Assembly: GCA_023105745.1 (NCBI GenBank)
Contig: JALGQZ010000002.1
Span: 73,883,285-73,947,284, forward strand
Reading direction: 5' to 3'
DNA: 64,000 bases
From: Austropuccinia psidii
Lineage: Eukaryota; Basidiomycota; Pucciniomycetes; Pucciniales; Sphaerophragmiaceae
Under the pieces are notes generated by a model, which saw nothing but the letters and a program-made list of their open reading frames with translations, searched no databases and was not told where the DNA came from. Position numbers and translations under genes: made by a program. The first letter of the stretch is position 1. Every line of letters starts with the position of its first letter. Of this stretch, positions 1 through 12,976 are shown piece after piece.

Positions 1-16
1 GAGAAGGTATATTTTT

Positions 17-1826
17 AAAGTGTGGATATGAAACTTTGATTTAAAATCAAGTACTTTTCCTGTCCTCAAAATTTGTATAAGGTGAAAATTTGATTAGAAA
101 TAGTATGAAGTAGTATTTTTAAGAGTAAACCCTCCAAATTTATTGTTTTGAAATTTATAAGTATAAAAAATAATATTATAAAGATTTATTGTGTTACCAA
201 CAATAAAAATTTATCCAAAAATACTCTACAAGAGATATTTAAGCCTACAAAAGAAATTTCTTCAAGAGCAATTTCAATTGGAATTAATTGAGCAAAGAAC
301 TGCAAGAAATTAATTAAAGAACAAAGTATTTAAAAAGATATTTAAAGAGAAAACATGCCCAAAAGTGACCAGAGTGAATTTGGAGACAAAGTGACAAAGC
401 TAACAGCGATGAAAGATGCTTTAATTCACTTTTGGGGTGGTTTAGGGGTGAAAATGATTATAAGAGTTACAAACAATGATTATAATAGCTTTTTCACATG
501 GTTAAAAGGTTTAAAATTTCTAAAAAAGGGTGGTTGGAATCTTTCATTGATTGGTTTGACAGTGTTTAAACTAATTATCAAAGGAAAATATTCCAACATG
601 AAGAGAAAAGTGGGGAAAAGAAGATATTCTTTTATAGCCATCAATTTTCTTACTCCAAAAGTCTAATTTACTCTTTTCAGTCGTGAAAAACATTCTGACA
701 ACAGAAAAGCCAATTGTGGCATCATAGAATCCTGGTTTGGACCAAAAAAGGGCTTGTTTAAGCCGTTTAAGACCCTTAGATCAGGCATTACTAGAGCAAT
801 ACCTGATCTAGAGCCTTCAAAACACTTAAGAATGTGTGTAAGAGGCATAGAAACCAGTTAAAATTGTTCTTACTAACATTGTTTTACCTTAAGGGTAGTT
901 TTACCCTCTTGGCAGCAGTTAAAACTACCCTGGTTGGTATCAAAACCTCATCATCAATTGAGTCACAGACCCTGTGACTCAATTCCAGGCCAACAGTAAT
1001 GAACTTTTGCATGAATTTTGACATCCCACGCCAGTAAGCAAGGAATTTGGGGGTCTAGCTCCCCCTTAGAGCTAGAGTGTCTTTCCCCCAGAATTAATCT
1101 TTCCAATTTATTTTTTCTTTAATTCCTCATCATGTAATACAATTATAATTTAAATATGTAATTCAATTGAGTTTTTAATTACACATCTTTAATAATTGAT
1201 ACCTCATATTTAAATTAAAGTTCACTTATGTAATACACGCGCACATTTTGACATTTCAATTGAATTCAATTGAAAATACTTCAATTCCTCATAACTTCTA
1301 AGCTAAACACAACAACTCAATTTCAACACAAAAATTGCTGATTAACACCACATGTGGTGTGAATTAAATTAAGGTCTTGAGTATTTTCATACTTTTGTAC
1401 AAAAAATACTAAAAACCTAATTTAAGCTTATTTAGAGTTGAGTTACAGAAATTTCATCCAGAGGTGACCCCACTTTATTTTTTATGAGGAATCCAATGAT
1501 ATGATAATTTCTCTATGTTTATTTATGGGATAAAAAGTTATAATATATTTTATATAACTTTTTAACAAAAATATCTTAATTTCATAATTTTTATTATAAA
1601 TTCATTTTTACTTAAATTTTACAAGTAAAAATGTAATTTCATCATTTTAAATTTTATTGTGATTTTATTTTTAAATTGTAATTAAATTTTAACTTTTAAA
1701 CATAAATTTGTATTTCTATTTCAATTTCTATTTTTATAATATAAATAAATTTATTTTATTTATATTTGTATCTTAATTTATCATTTGTGGTCTTTTGGGT
1801 ATATAAAAATACCTCTAAGGCTCACA
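17..1826 (+). mobile_element. R1-a, non-coding hairpin-ended repeat
   Basis: The left end (AAAGTGTGGATATGAA) and right end (hairpin, then GGCTCACA) match the complete copy at 13140-14930 and the reversed copies at 44581-46366 and from 61730. The 8 bp on either side (ATATTTTT and AGTCTTGT) agree poorly, so no target duplication can be claimed here. A 103-codon reading frame at 355-666 recurs in other copies only with frameshifts or stops. I therefore read the element as non-coding and non-autonomous. Confidence 0.75.
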
Positions 1827-2190
1827 AGTCTTGTCATGTAAGAATAGTAATAATAAGATAATGGTGAGGCTTTCCAGTAAGAAAAGTACCTCTTTCATAT
1901 CCTTTGAGGAATGTGAAGGCCTGGTATGCTATTCATGTGTCTTCAGAGTGAAATGTTACACTCTGGAGGCTTAATCATTGTTCTATATAATCAATTCTGA
2001 CATAAGTACTACCATAATTGTGGTTCTGAGACCACAAATGATCATTCTGGATCAATAAAGGGTGCAACCCTTTTTCTCAGGACACATAAGCACTATTATC
2101 ATGTCTCCCTGATTTATGCATGACTGATTTTGGTCATTCTGGAAGGAGTTAAGCTCTGAACAATCATTATTTTAAGTATTAAGACAATAC
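1827..2190. other. Unassigned spacer
   Basis: This is AT-rich DNA between R1-a and the next repeat. I see no convincing coding frame, RNA gene or terminal repeat. The first bases (gtcttgtcatgtaag) resemble an internal piece of R2 near 15485, so R1-a may have landed in an R2 remnant. Confidence 0.4.
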
Positions 2191-2810
2191 TTGTTGGTAC
2201 AGGTTTGGTACAGACCAGTATTGACCAAAAATCTTCCAATTCATATATCTCAATCAGATTTTGAGAGCACATAATCAAAGACCTTAATGAGATCTTCAAT
2301 TTCATATGCTTCATATTTATTCCTATCAAAAATAGCAAAAGCTATAAGGGCTTCAAGTTTTTTGATGTATTTTGGTACATCAGTATATGGCTTCAAAATC
2401 TTCCAAGCAAGATATCTTCTGCAATTTAGAAGATATCTGTATTCCAATAATATATATTTGTAGGGCTTGTTATATCTAAATCTTGGTATAAAACACAGTA
2501 CAGCTGTATGAAGATATGCCAAAGATACAGCAGTTTCTTCCTATTGCTACTTTCAGAAATCCTGTATTTTGAGAAGTAAACATTTGAACCAAGATCCCTC
2601 TGCCATTTTCAAGATACAGGGGTCTAAGGTATCTCAAATTAAATCTTTGACACAAATCTTCAATTTGGTTGTACCTTTGTACAGTTTTTTACAAACCCTC
2701 TTAGACCTTCTGGGGTTTCTTCATGAGAAAAGGTCATATAATGGTATCTCCTGATGTAGGTTTGCTACAGAGGAATGGATGATACAATTGGATATCTCTC
2801 CCTAAGAGGT
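2190..2810 (+). repeat. Diverged dispersed repeat, copy 1
   Basis: The segment aligns by eye, with many substitutions and indels, to 5000-5720. Shared landmarks in the same order are 'cttccaat.catatatctca', a 'gatgtat..t.tacatca' block, 'cttccaa.aaagatatct', and a closing 'gat.caattgga.atctct'. No coding frame is conserved between the two copies. The element type is unknown. Confidence 0.5.
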
Positions 2811-5000
2811 TAAGAAAAAAACAAATTTGGTGGGTTTTGAATTAAATATGAATAAGCTAGACGAGAGGTGAAAATAAGGGGTTTTGCTTATTTAGTCTTA
2901 TCTTTTTCTTTTTCTACTCCTATTTGGGTAAGGCTGGTATCTTTATATTTGGGGAGTTTTCCTCCTTATATTTTACCTGTATTGACTATATCTGTCCAAT
3001 AATCTTCATAAAATTTCTTATGGTATGTTGGATTTCATGCTAATTCTCTGTTTGCAGTCACAGCCTGACACAACTTGTAGTGATAACTTGTTTTTACGTG
3101 AGTACACCAAAATTTCATTATCATTTGATGGATTCTCTTAAAATAACTAAATCCACTTAAAAATGGTAAAATTTTTATTTCTCTCCATGTTGATTTGAAA
3201 GAATTTCTAAAAAAATTTTAATTAATTTTTTAGGTGTAAAATTCATCAATATTATTTTATTAAGTGCTAAAATTAGGTTATTCTCTCTTATTCATATATA
3301 TTTCTCTATTTTTATTCTTTAATAATTCTTTTATTAATTTAAATAGTATACATATTGATAATTAGCTTTAATATTGGTAATATCATTGTTATAAATTGTT
3401 TTTTAATACTTAACAATTGTACATGCATTCATTATGTTTTTGTAACAATAATGAATTGCCATAAATACTCCAATTTATTTTATTCTGTATAAAGAATATA
3501 ATTATTTTAAGCCATAATGGTAGTAATATCTTATAATCATAATTAACTTAGATATTATTATCAATTTTTATTAGGAAATTCAGAGTAGTATAATTAAAAT
3601 ATTAATAATAATTACTTATTTTTTCAAAGTCAAAACTTTCATCAGAGTATTACTACATGGATATAATGTGTTACATAGAAGTAACCCTTGGATTATTCAT
3701 AATCTAGGTATAAATTTCATCTTTTTAGTCCTTATAAAAGTGAAATCATTGATAATCATAGAAACCAGGGCTTTCAACATACTCATGACCATCCTTATTA
3801 AATAGTAGAACACTTTCTTATCACACTATTTCCATGTATCACAGTAATAGTTGAAGCTTTTAATTACTGTATTACGGCTTCCAAATAGACTGAAACTGGA
3901 ACTTTGAAAGTGATTGCAGAAGTTAATAATGCCTTTGAGATCCTTTTTTCTTGGCTGGGGGTATGCTGTACATGAACCTTGAGTAAGAATATATGAAGTA
4001 AATGGGATAATTTTGAAAAGGGGACATGGATTCTTGACCAGGTAGAATAATGTGTCAAATTTATGATATACCAAAGAATTAATAATTAGTCTTGAGGTGA
4101 AACAAATCTAAATAATATTTGAGTAATCAAAATGCTCAAAACAAATTCCTATGCAATAAATGAAAATCTTGAATAATTATAAAATTTATTTTGATAAATC
4201 TAATACATAAAATTCAAATCAATTAATAAAACAAACTTTTGAATAGATAGATCAAGAAAATTCAATTTGAATTCACTTTTTGTGGAAATAAATCAATAAG
4301 TAAATGAATTAACATGAATATTTAAAGAAACTCTTGAGAAGAGGAGGGAAATGACGCATTGATAATTAAATAAATTACCAACAGCTCGACTTATGAAGTT
4401 TTGATAAAAATTGTATTTTAATAAAGAGAGGATTTTTGGGGCTTAGTCTATTAATCAGCTCAGAAAAAAGTACATAAAAGCTAGTACTAGCACTGTGGAA
4501 CTTTTAAAATAGTTAAAAGAAAAAATGAAGGCCTCTACTATTAATGAATTGTTTTTATGAATCTGTTAGGATCCCCTTTTGGAAAATTTAAATGTTAATT
4601 AACAGGTTGATAAACCAGAAGCATTATCAATAATAAGCTATACTATGATAGTGATACTTTTGTAAGACAGCTTTACAGCATAGGATTACTGGGAAATGAT
4701 GATTATGTTCTTTTCTAGTGATAAAAGGTCTTCTTCTATCCATTATAGGTGCTGTTTGGGGCTCATAGACCCCTCACACATTTTCATAGTGAAACATCCA
4801 GATCTCAATGCTTTTTTTAGGTAAATACCCCCAATACTGTTGTCAAAATAGGCATAGTTCTGTTTGTGGAACTGCAAAAACTTCTTACATATCAATGAAG
4901 GGTGAAATATCTATTAATGAGACATTAACTAACTTTTTTAATGTGTATTTATTGTTCATACTAATGATAACAGTCATTTTGGGAGGTATTGATCTTAAAG
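2811..5000. other. Unassigned AT-rich stretch
   Basis: About 2.2 kb between the two diverged repeat copies. Open frames are short and none has recognisable motifs. I see no LTR ends, terminal inverted repeats or RNA genes. Confidence 0.4.
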
Positions 5001-5720
5001 ATACCAATATTGGAGTTACAAAGTCAGTACCAGGGGGTACAGGTATGATATTGACAAGTATGTAAGGGAAACCTTCCAATCCATATATCTCAAGTTTAAA
5101 ATAGTAAAGAATTTTAGAGATCCTTTTTGTCTTCAAGCTTTACTGATTTATGTCTTCCCTTCTTTGGAATTTCAGAATTAATTAATGATTGAATCATTTT
5201 GATGTATCTTTATACATCATTATGTGGCCTCATAAACTTCCAAGAAAGATATCTCAGAAATCAACTAAAGAAGAACTTAGGGATTTATAGGCTCTGAAAT
5301 CTGATATATTGCTTAATGTAGAAATGCTGAATTATAACAAAATTACAGGGGTTTTCTTTAGTAGAAATTTCAATAAAGCTTGTAGGGGTTGATGAGCTCT
5401 CAAGTCTTATATGGTATTCAATACATAATTTGTGCTTTAAAACACAATCACAGGGGGTTCCTCAAGCATCTACTCCAAGAAAACATTTTTTTTCTTTGGA
5501 GCCTTTAAAAACCCTTCTCTTAAATTCTCAGTGATACAGTAATTGAGAATATCTCAAAGTAAATTTTTGAATGAGCTTACCAATTTGAAAGTAATTTTTT
5601 GAATCAATTCACAATTCCTACTTCACTTATCAAGGTATCTACTTAAGTAAAGACAAATATGTGCTAGTTTCTGAAGTAGTGGTTTACTGGAAAATTGATG
5701 AAACAATTGGAAATCTCTCT
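5000..5720 (+). repeat. Diverged dispersed repeat, copy 2
   Basis: This is the partner of the repeat at 2190-2810, in the same orientation 2.8 kb away, with the same landmarks. It runs directly into a decayed Ty3 LTR, whose start near 5720 probably truncates it. Confidence 0.5.
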
Positions 5721-7842
5721 ATCACAAACATGGGAGATACCCTCCAATAGGAAATCTATGGCAATTCCCTTCCTGAACCATCTTATGGCCAATTAGCCAT
5801 AATATAAATCTTCATTGCCTATTTTCCCCCTGGGACACACTCACCTTCCTTGGCCTTTTGGGTGAGTTTTATAGCCTCTGCTTCCCAGGCCATCCCAGTG
5901 GAATTGAACCTGGGGGTCCCCTCAGTCCTCCAGGGTCATACGCTCCTTCTGATACACCCCCTTTGATTAGGGGATTTTGGGCTATTCAGACCCCCTATGG
6001 CCTCTATGGCCCACCAATGGTAATTATATGTTCTGTGGTTCATAGACTCCCTAGGCCCCTTTTATCCTAATTACAATGAGGCCATTGGGCCATGCCCTTT
6101 GGACCCTCAGTCCTTAAGGGTGAAAGCAGCCCAATGTTGTCCACGTCTTCTGTTAGCCACCAGAGGCCCCCTTTCTTCAATACCAGGTTTTCCCCTCAAG
6201 AAAAGGGAAAGTATTTTACAACCTTTGACACCGACCTTCTGTGAGCCTGAAAGCATGAAAAGAATTACATCCTACACAAGCTCAAATAATGTTAATTAAA
6301 TTTCCTTTGAATTATTTCAATTCATCTGTGTGAATTCACTGTTAATTATTTTTCATCTCTATTTTTTACAAGTAACTCATTCAAGATTAGTTGCTATAGT
6401 AATCTTTTTTCCAAGTCACTCATTTAATTTCTTTAGTTATAGAAATATTTTTGCATCTTGTTTCTATAAAACCCTTTCAATGTGTTGAGATAGTAGCTTA
6501 CCTTCTATAACAAAAGCAAATTCTTTGTTATATATCTGGTTACTACAACAATATAGTTTCTTCTAAACATTTTATCAGTTTATTTGTGTTCTACTTTGAT
6601 TTTTTATCTACAACATTCCAAGAGGAACATTCTACTTGACAATGATTCCTCAGAGCTCTTATAATTATACTTTTTCAAAAATAAATTCATAACAGTTTTT
6701 ATTATTAGATGCCTCAAAAAACAGAATAAGAATTACTTGCAGTATTTTTCATATTGGTGAAGCTCATTCCACAAATTAAATACCTATTAACATATAGTGA
6801 TTTCTCTATTACTTCATTTTGATAGTATTCCACTACCTTTTAGTTAATCAAAATTACTATTAAGTTTACTGGAAGCCATGCTAGAGGACCCAGGATAACA
6901 CCTTCAGGAACACTGTATGGGGAATATATGGTATTATATACCATTATGAACCATTTTCCTAAGAAGCTAAATGGTGACATTCTTAGGACTCAATTCTTCT
7001 ATATAAAGTCAATTAACTGGTCCATCCATCCATTTCAAAGCAAGACTTCCGGGAAATCAAGCTTTTAATACATGGGGGACACAGAAGACCATTTGAGGGC
7101 ACCAATCACCTAGCCCTTCAGGTATTGGTTATTTCCACTGCAAAGGTATTGCCCCAAGGGTAATTCCAAGAGGTTTTTATCTTAAAAATTGGTTCTCAAA
7201 GCATCCAGAGCTTCAAAACTCCTTCAAAAGCTCAAATAATCCATACAGGCTTTATTCAAGAAACCTTTATGGTATTGACCCTTTTGGTCAATTCATTTGT
7301 ACACTGTGGAACTTCAATGCACACAGTTCATGTCCCAAGATGGCTAAGCGGCTTTTCAAGTTCAGTCAATGCAGCTTTGAGCCAATCATACAGCCAGGTT
7401 CTCACCCCCCCAGGAGCAGCCTTGCAGTTTTTCACATATACTGGCCACTATTCCAAGTTCTGGGGACTTTTTCCCCTGTTAATTAGTCTACTGGATTTCC
7501 TTTTATTATTATTTTCTTTGAATTTTTGGAATTCAATACTGATATTCATAAGTCAGTCATTTGCACTGTTTGATTGCCTTTCAGTGGATATTTGTGGTCA
7601 TATCCTTTTCTAATTCCACTGTTCTTTCTGGCAGGTTGAAAAAGTGAATTGAGGATTAATTTGGTTGGCTCTTTGGCTTTTGGCTTCTATATTATTATAT
7701 TCTGCATATTTTTAGTTTCTCCTATCCTTTTTTGAAGAAATATATTCTTACACCATTTATTTAACCTTTTGAAGCCCTCCCAGTGAGCTCTTGATTCCTG
7801 AGTGCCAGGCCACTCTTGTTATTACCAAGAGCCCCTGTGACA
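5720..7842 (+). mobile_element. Decayed Ty3 LTR (plus orientation)
   Basis: The left side (TATCACAAACATGG) resembles the LTR start TGTCACAACCATGG of Ty3-2. The right side ends in AAGAGCCCCTGTGACA, the exact end of the Ty3 LTRs in this window. Near 7458-7490 it keeps the signature 'CTGGGGACTTTTTCCCC' followed by TTAATTAG, the predicted transcript-start region. No internal Ty3 sequence follows, so it is probably a solo LTR. A 114-codon frame at 7269-7613 lies inside the LTR and is not considered a gene. Confidence 0.65.
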
Positions 7843-8547
7843 CTTTCACTGATTTCTCCCAGAACCATATCTTTTTGCTGGTGTTTGCATTTAATATTAA
7901 AAATTTATCTCAGAGAAACAAATAAGGCTTTTTCATTCAATATTTATGAAATGCTGAAAGGCCTAAGAAATCTGTAGATTCTTATCTGAGTTGTATTGGA
8001 ATTGTGTATGCTTTGATAATAAATTTCTGTCTTAAGAATATTCCTGTGTGAGCTGTATTTTCTCATTAATTGTATTACTCAGATATCAAGGTTGATATAG
8101 GTTTATAGGTTACGTGAACATCATTCTGGTGCTCTTTCTGGAGTCACAGGCTGACAGGAATAGTCAAGGAATTGAAAATTAATATTAGAGGTAAATTACA
8201 AAGGGCAGGAACAAATTTAAAACAGAGAAAATGGAAATTAATTCTCAGAGATATAAATAAGTAAGAGGAAAATTGAATGAGATTAATGACAACTCTCATG
8301 AAAATTCATAAAAGGTAGTAATTTCTTCTAAGGTGTAAATTAATATTAAGAGAAATGATGAACAAATAAAAAGAATAAATAATGAGCTAATAATTATAGC
8401 TTCACAGGTTTTTTTTGAATAAAGAGTGGCCTGTAGCACAGTGAGTCAGGAATACCTTTTAGAGGGTTTCAAAGGTGAGGGGATCACTTGATTAGTGAAG
8501 CAAATTAAGAAATAGTATTGCAAATATATAAGAAGCACTTTTAGTAT
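7843..8547. other. Unassigned spacer
   Basis: AT-rich DNA between the decayed LTR and the start of R2-a. No supported feature was seen. Confidence 0.4.
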
Positions 8548-8652
8548 AAGATGTGTCTATGAAACTGTTCATAATATTACTATTAATCAACAGTACTATG
8601 ACTGTTCTTATTAAATATAATAATAAATATTATTATAACCACAATTAAATAA

Positions 8653-8742
8653 GAGTGTTGGTAAACACACGTAAGCCCTTACGTGTTTTTACTAAAAACT
8701 TACGTGTTTTTACCAATTTATGGTAAAAACACGTAAGTGACC
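8653..8742. repeat. MULE left terminal/subterminal repeat
   Basis: The first ~23 bp (GAGTGTTGGTAAACACACGT and on) pair with the right end. The motif GGTAAAAACACGTAAG or its complement occurs several times in both orientations, as expected for clustered transposase binding sites. Confidence 0.8.
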
Positions 8743-8926
8743 TTAATTTTCAAAAAAAATTCCTCAGGCTCAGTTTTGAGGATTTTTTTTAATTTTTTTT
8801 GCCATATTTTTCCCGACTTGGCATGTCAATAAGCACAAATTTTTTCAAATTTTTTTTTTTGCCAAATTTCACCAATTTGGCCAATATGCCAAAATGGCAT
8901 ATTTTTCTCAAAAATTCATTTAAAAT

Positions 8927-9300
8927 CTTCCCACTTATGAATTTCCTTATTTTTTTTTTAAAATGAAGGGTTCAATGTGAATAATAAAGCAACAGAATCC
9001 CATAATTTTGGGAATTTTTTTGGGTGGGACAAGTGAAGGCACAAAAAGGGTTTTTTTTCAAATGTTTTTTCCCGTCATTGTAATATGCCTATTTTTAAAG
9101 AGTGAATTTAATAACTTCCCACTGATGAATTTCCTTCATTTTTTTTAAATTAAAGGGTTCAATCTGGATAATAAAGAACCAGAAGCTCATGAATTGGGGA
9201 AATTGTTTGGGTGGGACAACAAGTGAAGGTGCAATGAGTGTTTTTTTCCACTGTTTTTTTTCTTGTGTGTAATATGACTATTTTCAAGTACAAAAGTTCC
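8927..9300. repeat. Tandem duplication (~188-bp unit) downstream of the MULE gene
   Basis: Two adjacent units start with 'cttcccact.atgaatttcc' at about 8927 and 9115. They continue in parallel through 'aagggttcaat.tg.ataataaag' and 'gggtgggaca'. They lie between the transposase 3' end and the left terminal repeat. Confidence 0.65.
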
Positions 9301-9396
9301 ACATGTTTGATAAAAAAGGAGACTGAGGTGGGATTTAAGCAATAAATATGACTGAGGAGGGGGATAATTGGCATAAATTGTATATACAAAAATCAT

Positions 9397-12300
9397 TCAA
9401 TCAGAATCAACCTCTAAAATAGTGGGTTTTTTCTGAGAGGGGGGAGGAAGATTGGAAAAATACAACATTCTGTGTTTCTTAAATTTATCAGCCCACCCCA
9501 GGGCTTGTTTTTGGGCATGAATCTCCCAGTTCACAGTAATGGGGGGGACTGGATAAACTTTAGAAATGATGATGTCCAAAGGAACAAAATGAGCACAACT
9601 ATTCAAGAAGCAGATGAAAATGGGGGAATTATCATTTGGAGGACAGAAATAAGGGAAAAAAGAAAAAGATTGGGCTGTGGAATAAAAGAAAACTGGTCTT
9701 TTATACTTATTTGCAATTGGATCCCCCATGTCAGGCATGGACATCCACTTGCTTTTTGGAGCCTGGCCAACATCTTCATACCATTCAATTCTTTCCAAAT
9801 AAGAGAATACTGAGGGAATTAAGGTGTTCATGGCTTCATAAAGGTCTTTATTTTGGTTAATTTCTTCAGCCAAGTCACCTCTGACATCAGCCCATTGATC
9901 TTGAGTCTTGTAAATGAAGTGGGATACTGTTCTGTAGCCACAGTTTCCATCACCCTGGACATTGATTGCCTTGAATGTATATTTCAATATAAACTTGGGC
10001 AAGTATTCTGAGCCAGTTATCTGATAAAATAAGTTCAAAAAATGAATAAATATCAAAATAAAAAACATAAAATTACATTCAAAAGAATCAGAAACTCACA
10101 AACAGCTTGGAGCATTCATCACTTGTGTGATAATTGCTTTGACAATGCTCACAGGTCAAGTCAATTGCATCATAGATATTAAAACTGGTGGCAGGCTTGT
10201 GTGATCTTCCTTGTGATGTTTTGCTTCCAATTGCCAATATTCTGGACCTTTTAAGGGTTACTTCTGATTTGTTTAATTCAGTTGCTGAGGGTAGTGAATC
10301 TGATGAACTGATGGATTTAGATAATGAGTCCTCAGAATCTTCAGAATCTTCAGATGAGTCCACTTCCATAATTGAAGAGGGGACATTTGACTGGGATCTT
10401 GAAGTTGTTGTGCTGGTCACTTTTGATGGGGGTCTTCCTCTTCTCTTGGATTGACTTTCAATAATCTCAAATATTGAAGGTTCTCTTTTGTTTTTATTCT
10501 TGGCTCCTTGGGGTCTTCCACGGATATTCTTGCATTCTAGAGGGTCTTCATAATATTGATCATCCTCTTGACTCTTGGGAATTTGATCAAATGGGACTTT
10601 TCCAGTCAAAACCTCTTGAAAATGTTGGAGTATTGGAGTTATTTCTGCCATTGGTCTTTGAAACAGGTCTTCCCCAATGTCTTCAAATATTTTCTTGGCT
10701 TCATTCTTTCTTTCTTTTTCAACACTTTGATCATCACCTTGAAAACCAGCCTGAGAAGAATATGACAAATGAAATCAGTTAATAAGAAAAAAAATAATAA
10801 GAAGAAATTAAAAAACCCTAAAAGGCAAATTCAAATGCCATTGAGGATAGAAGTCTGATAATTCAAGCCTTTGGCGCTTGGCAAATGCCTTTTGGGTCTT
10901 ATGCTTGCAAGGAATGTCTTTATAATTGTTGTATTTGTTGGTGCATTTTTAATTTGGAGGAAATTTTGTTTTGAAATTTTCAAAGGCAATCTGAAGAGCA
11001 TAATGAGACACCTTGCCATTGAGGGCACAGATTTGTGGAGGAAAATTCTTGACATGGACAATAATTTCTTTGGAGATTCTGTTGATGATTTCAATAAATT
11101 GTTTTCTGAATGCCATGTGGAGTGCCCTGACTACCTCCAGGAGAGTACCAGTGGACTTTTGGAGCCAAAGTTTAACCATGGCATGGGCACCTTCAACTCT
11201 GGAGGTGGATCCCACACCCAGGTGGCAATGGTGGTTGGTCCAGGCTGGCACATAATACTCCTTTAGAGGAAGCCAGGTATTTTCCAAATACTGAAAGACC
11301 TCAGAATTTTTTACTTGCTTTTGAAGCTTCTTCCGGTTGTCTTTGAAAGACTTTTCAGTGGGTGAATACATAAGCTGAGAAAAGAATCCCAAAGTCATTA
11401 ATAAAGACAATAATAAGAAAAAAAGTGAAATAAAATGAAATAAAGTGAAGAAGTATATTACTTGATTCCAAAGGCCCATAAAATTTTCAAAATAAGTTCC
11501 ATGACCGATTTTCTTCATGCAATGAGCAGATACATCCTTGTTGATGTGCCAAATGCATAGCATGACTTTGGAGTCTGGGAAGAGCTTCTTAATAGAGTTT
11601 TTCAAGGCCAGATCCTTGTCAATAACAATAACTGGAGGGGGAACAAGATTGGTGTTGTTGAGGACCTTTTCAATGTATTGATTTAATGCCCAAGTATATG
11701 AAGTTTCATTTTCATTCTTCATCAAACAAAAAGCCCCAGAAAAGGTCTTATTGGTTGAGCTGAATCTAACAATATGAAAAAGGGGCATTTTGGACTTATT
11801 AGTTTTATAAGTACAATCCATAAGAATGACATGAGGAAAGCCATGAAGAAGTTTTATGGCCAGGGGGTGAGTAAAAAACAAGGAGGTAATTTGTCCCTCA
11901 GAATCCCTTGCAGAGGACCAAACAAAATTTTCTTCTTTGAGAGTGTCAATAAGAGCATCAATGGGCCTTCTGCCTTGCAGTTTGTCTTTCTTGATTTTCT
12001 TAACTTGGTTATAAATGTCTTGAAGGATTACAGGCCTGTCAGACTCCCTCTGGATGCATAATTGGGCCTGAATTTGCCTTGGCATGAGCAGTGATTAAGA
12101 CATTTGAGCAATTTGGGATGTTTCTTGCTCATTGAATTTCCTGAAAGCAGGATGTGCCATGATATTTTCAGTGGCATCATGGCTATGTTCAGGATTTTTG
12201 ACTTTAAGAGTCCAAGTGGTACTCTTGGCATATTTCCTGGCATAAAGTCTAAAAGGACAGTCAAGCTTTCTTGAGGTGACTGTTTTGGAGGAGCTTTTGT

Positions 12301-12766
12301 TGGGATTTGGGGTGCCAGACCTGTCACAACATATTTCAATTTGGTTGTGGGTCATATTGGACCTCAAGGTGGACACAGCATACCCCTGAGCCCTGGCAAC
12401 ATTATGCACATGTTGCCAAAGAAGCTCAAGGGTCTGAAATTCACTTTCAGTGGGGGGTTGAAGAATATTTTTAATGAAAATTATGTATAAAAGTAAAAAA
12501 GGGGGAATTGGGGGATTTGGAATGGGGTAAGAACCTTTCAAAATGTGAAAAAGAGGTGAAAAAAGGTGTGAAAAATGAACAGAAGTGGTTAATAGTGACA
12601 GAAAGTGGTTTAAATGTGGGATTAATAGATGAGGAAAGGTAAAAAATTGAAAATTGAGATGCTTGAAAGCAGGTTGTTGTGGTGGAAAATGCAGTCTTTG
12701 GGGGAAAAAAAGAAAAAAAAGTGTGAAAAGCTTTGCAAAATGGCTTTGGTAATGCTTTTTTTCCAA
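9397..12766 (-). pseudogene. MULE transposase with C-terminal OTU-like cysteine protease domain
   Basis: The gene encodes a Mutator-type transposase, which cuts and integrates the element. Four phase-compatible exons are visible: the 5' exon to 11462, then 11374-10817, 10750-10100 and 10020-9397, with GT-AG introns of 87, 66 and 79 nt. In order the product shows a FAR1-like zinc-binding N-terminus (about 12450-12100; CxxxSG, DCPF, HSHD), DDE catalytic residues (MDCTYK, VIDKDLA, and the E of SRVEGAH), and a SWIM-like C...CxH (about 10940). A Ser/Asp-rich linker follows, then an OTU domain (GDGNCGYR with catalytic Asp/Cys, and the His of HFVPLDI). A first ATG at 12766 is open, but homology only starts around 12460. 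In-frame TAA codons at 12095-12097 and 10949-10951 break it. OTU fusions could process or deubiquitinate proteins; that role is inferred. Confidence 0.85.
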
Positions 12767-12976
12767 AAAAAAAACAATGGTTTGGGGTGGGGATAATGTG
12801 GATTATTGGGGTGTTTGGGCTTGTTTGTTTTTTTTTGGGGGGGGGGCTGGGCAAAAAAATCTGAAACAATTTGGAGTTAGAGAGGTTTTGTGGGGAAAAA
12901 ACCTCTTTTGGGAATGTTTTGGCCAAATACAGGCCCAATGGTGTTTCATTTTTAATTAAGAATGGGCCCAGGGCAC

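Noticed and set aside
355..666. 103-codon frame in R1-a as a possible protein gene
   Set aside because: Other R1 copies have stops and frameshifts in the same region, and no motif is present.
10871..11266. 131-codon plus-strand frame inside the MULE
   Set aside because: It is the complement of the transposase exons, which carry DDE and SWIM motifs on the minus strand.
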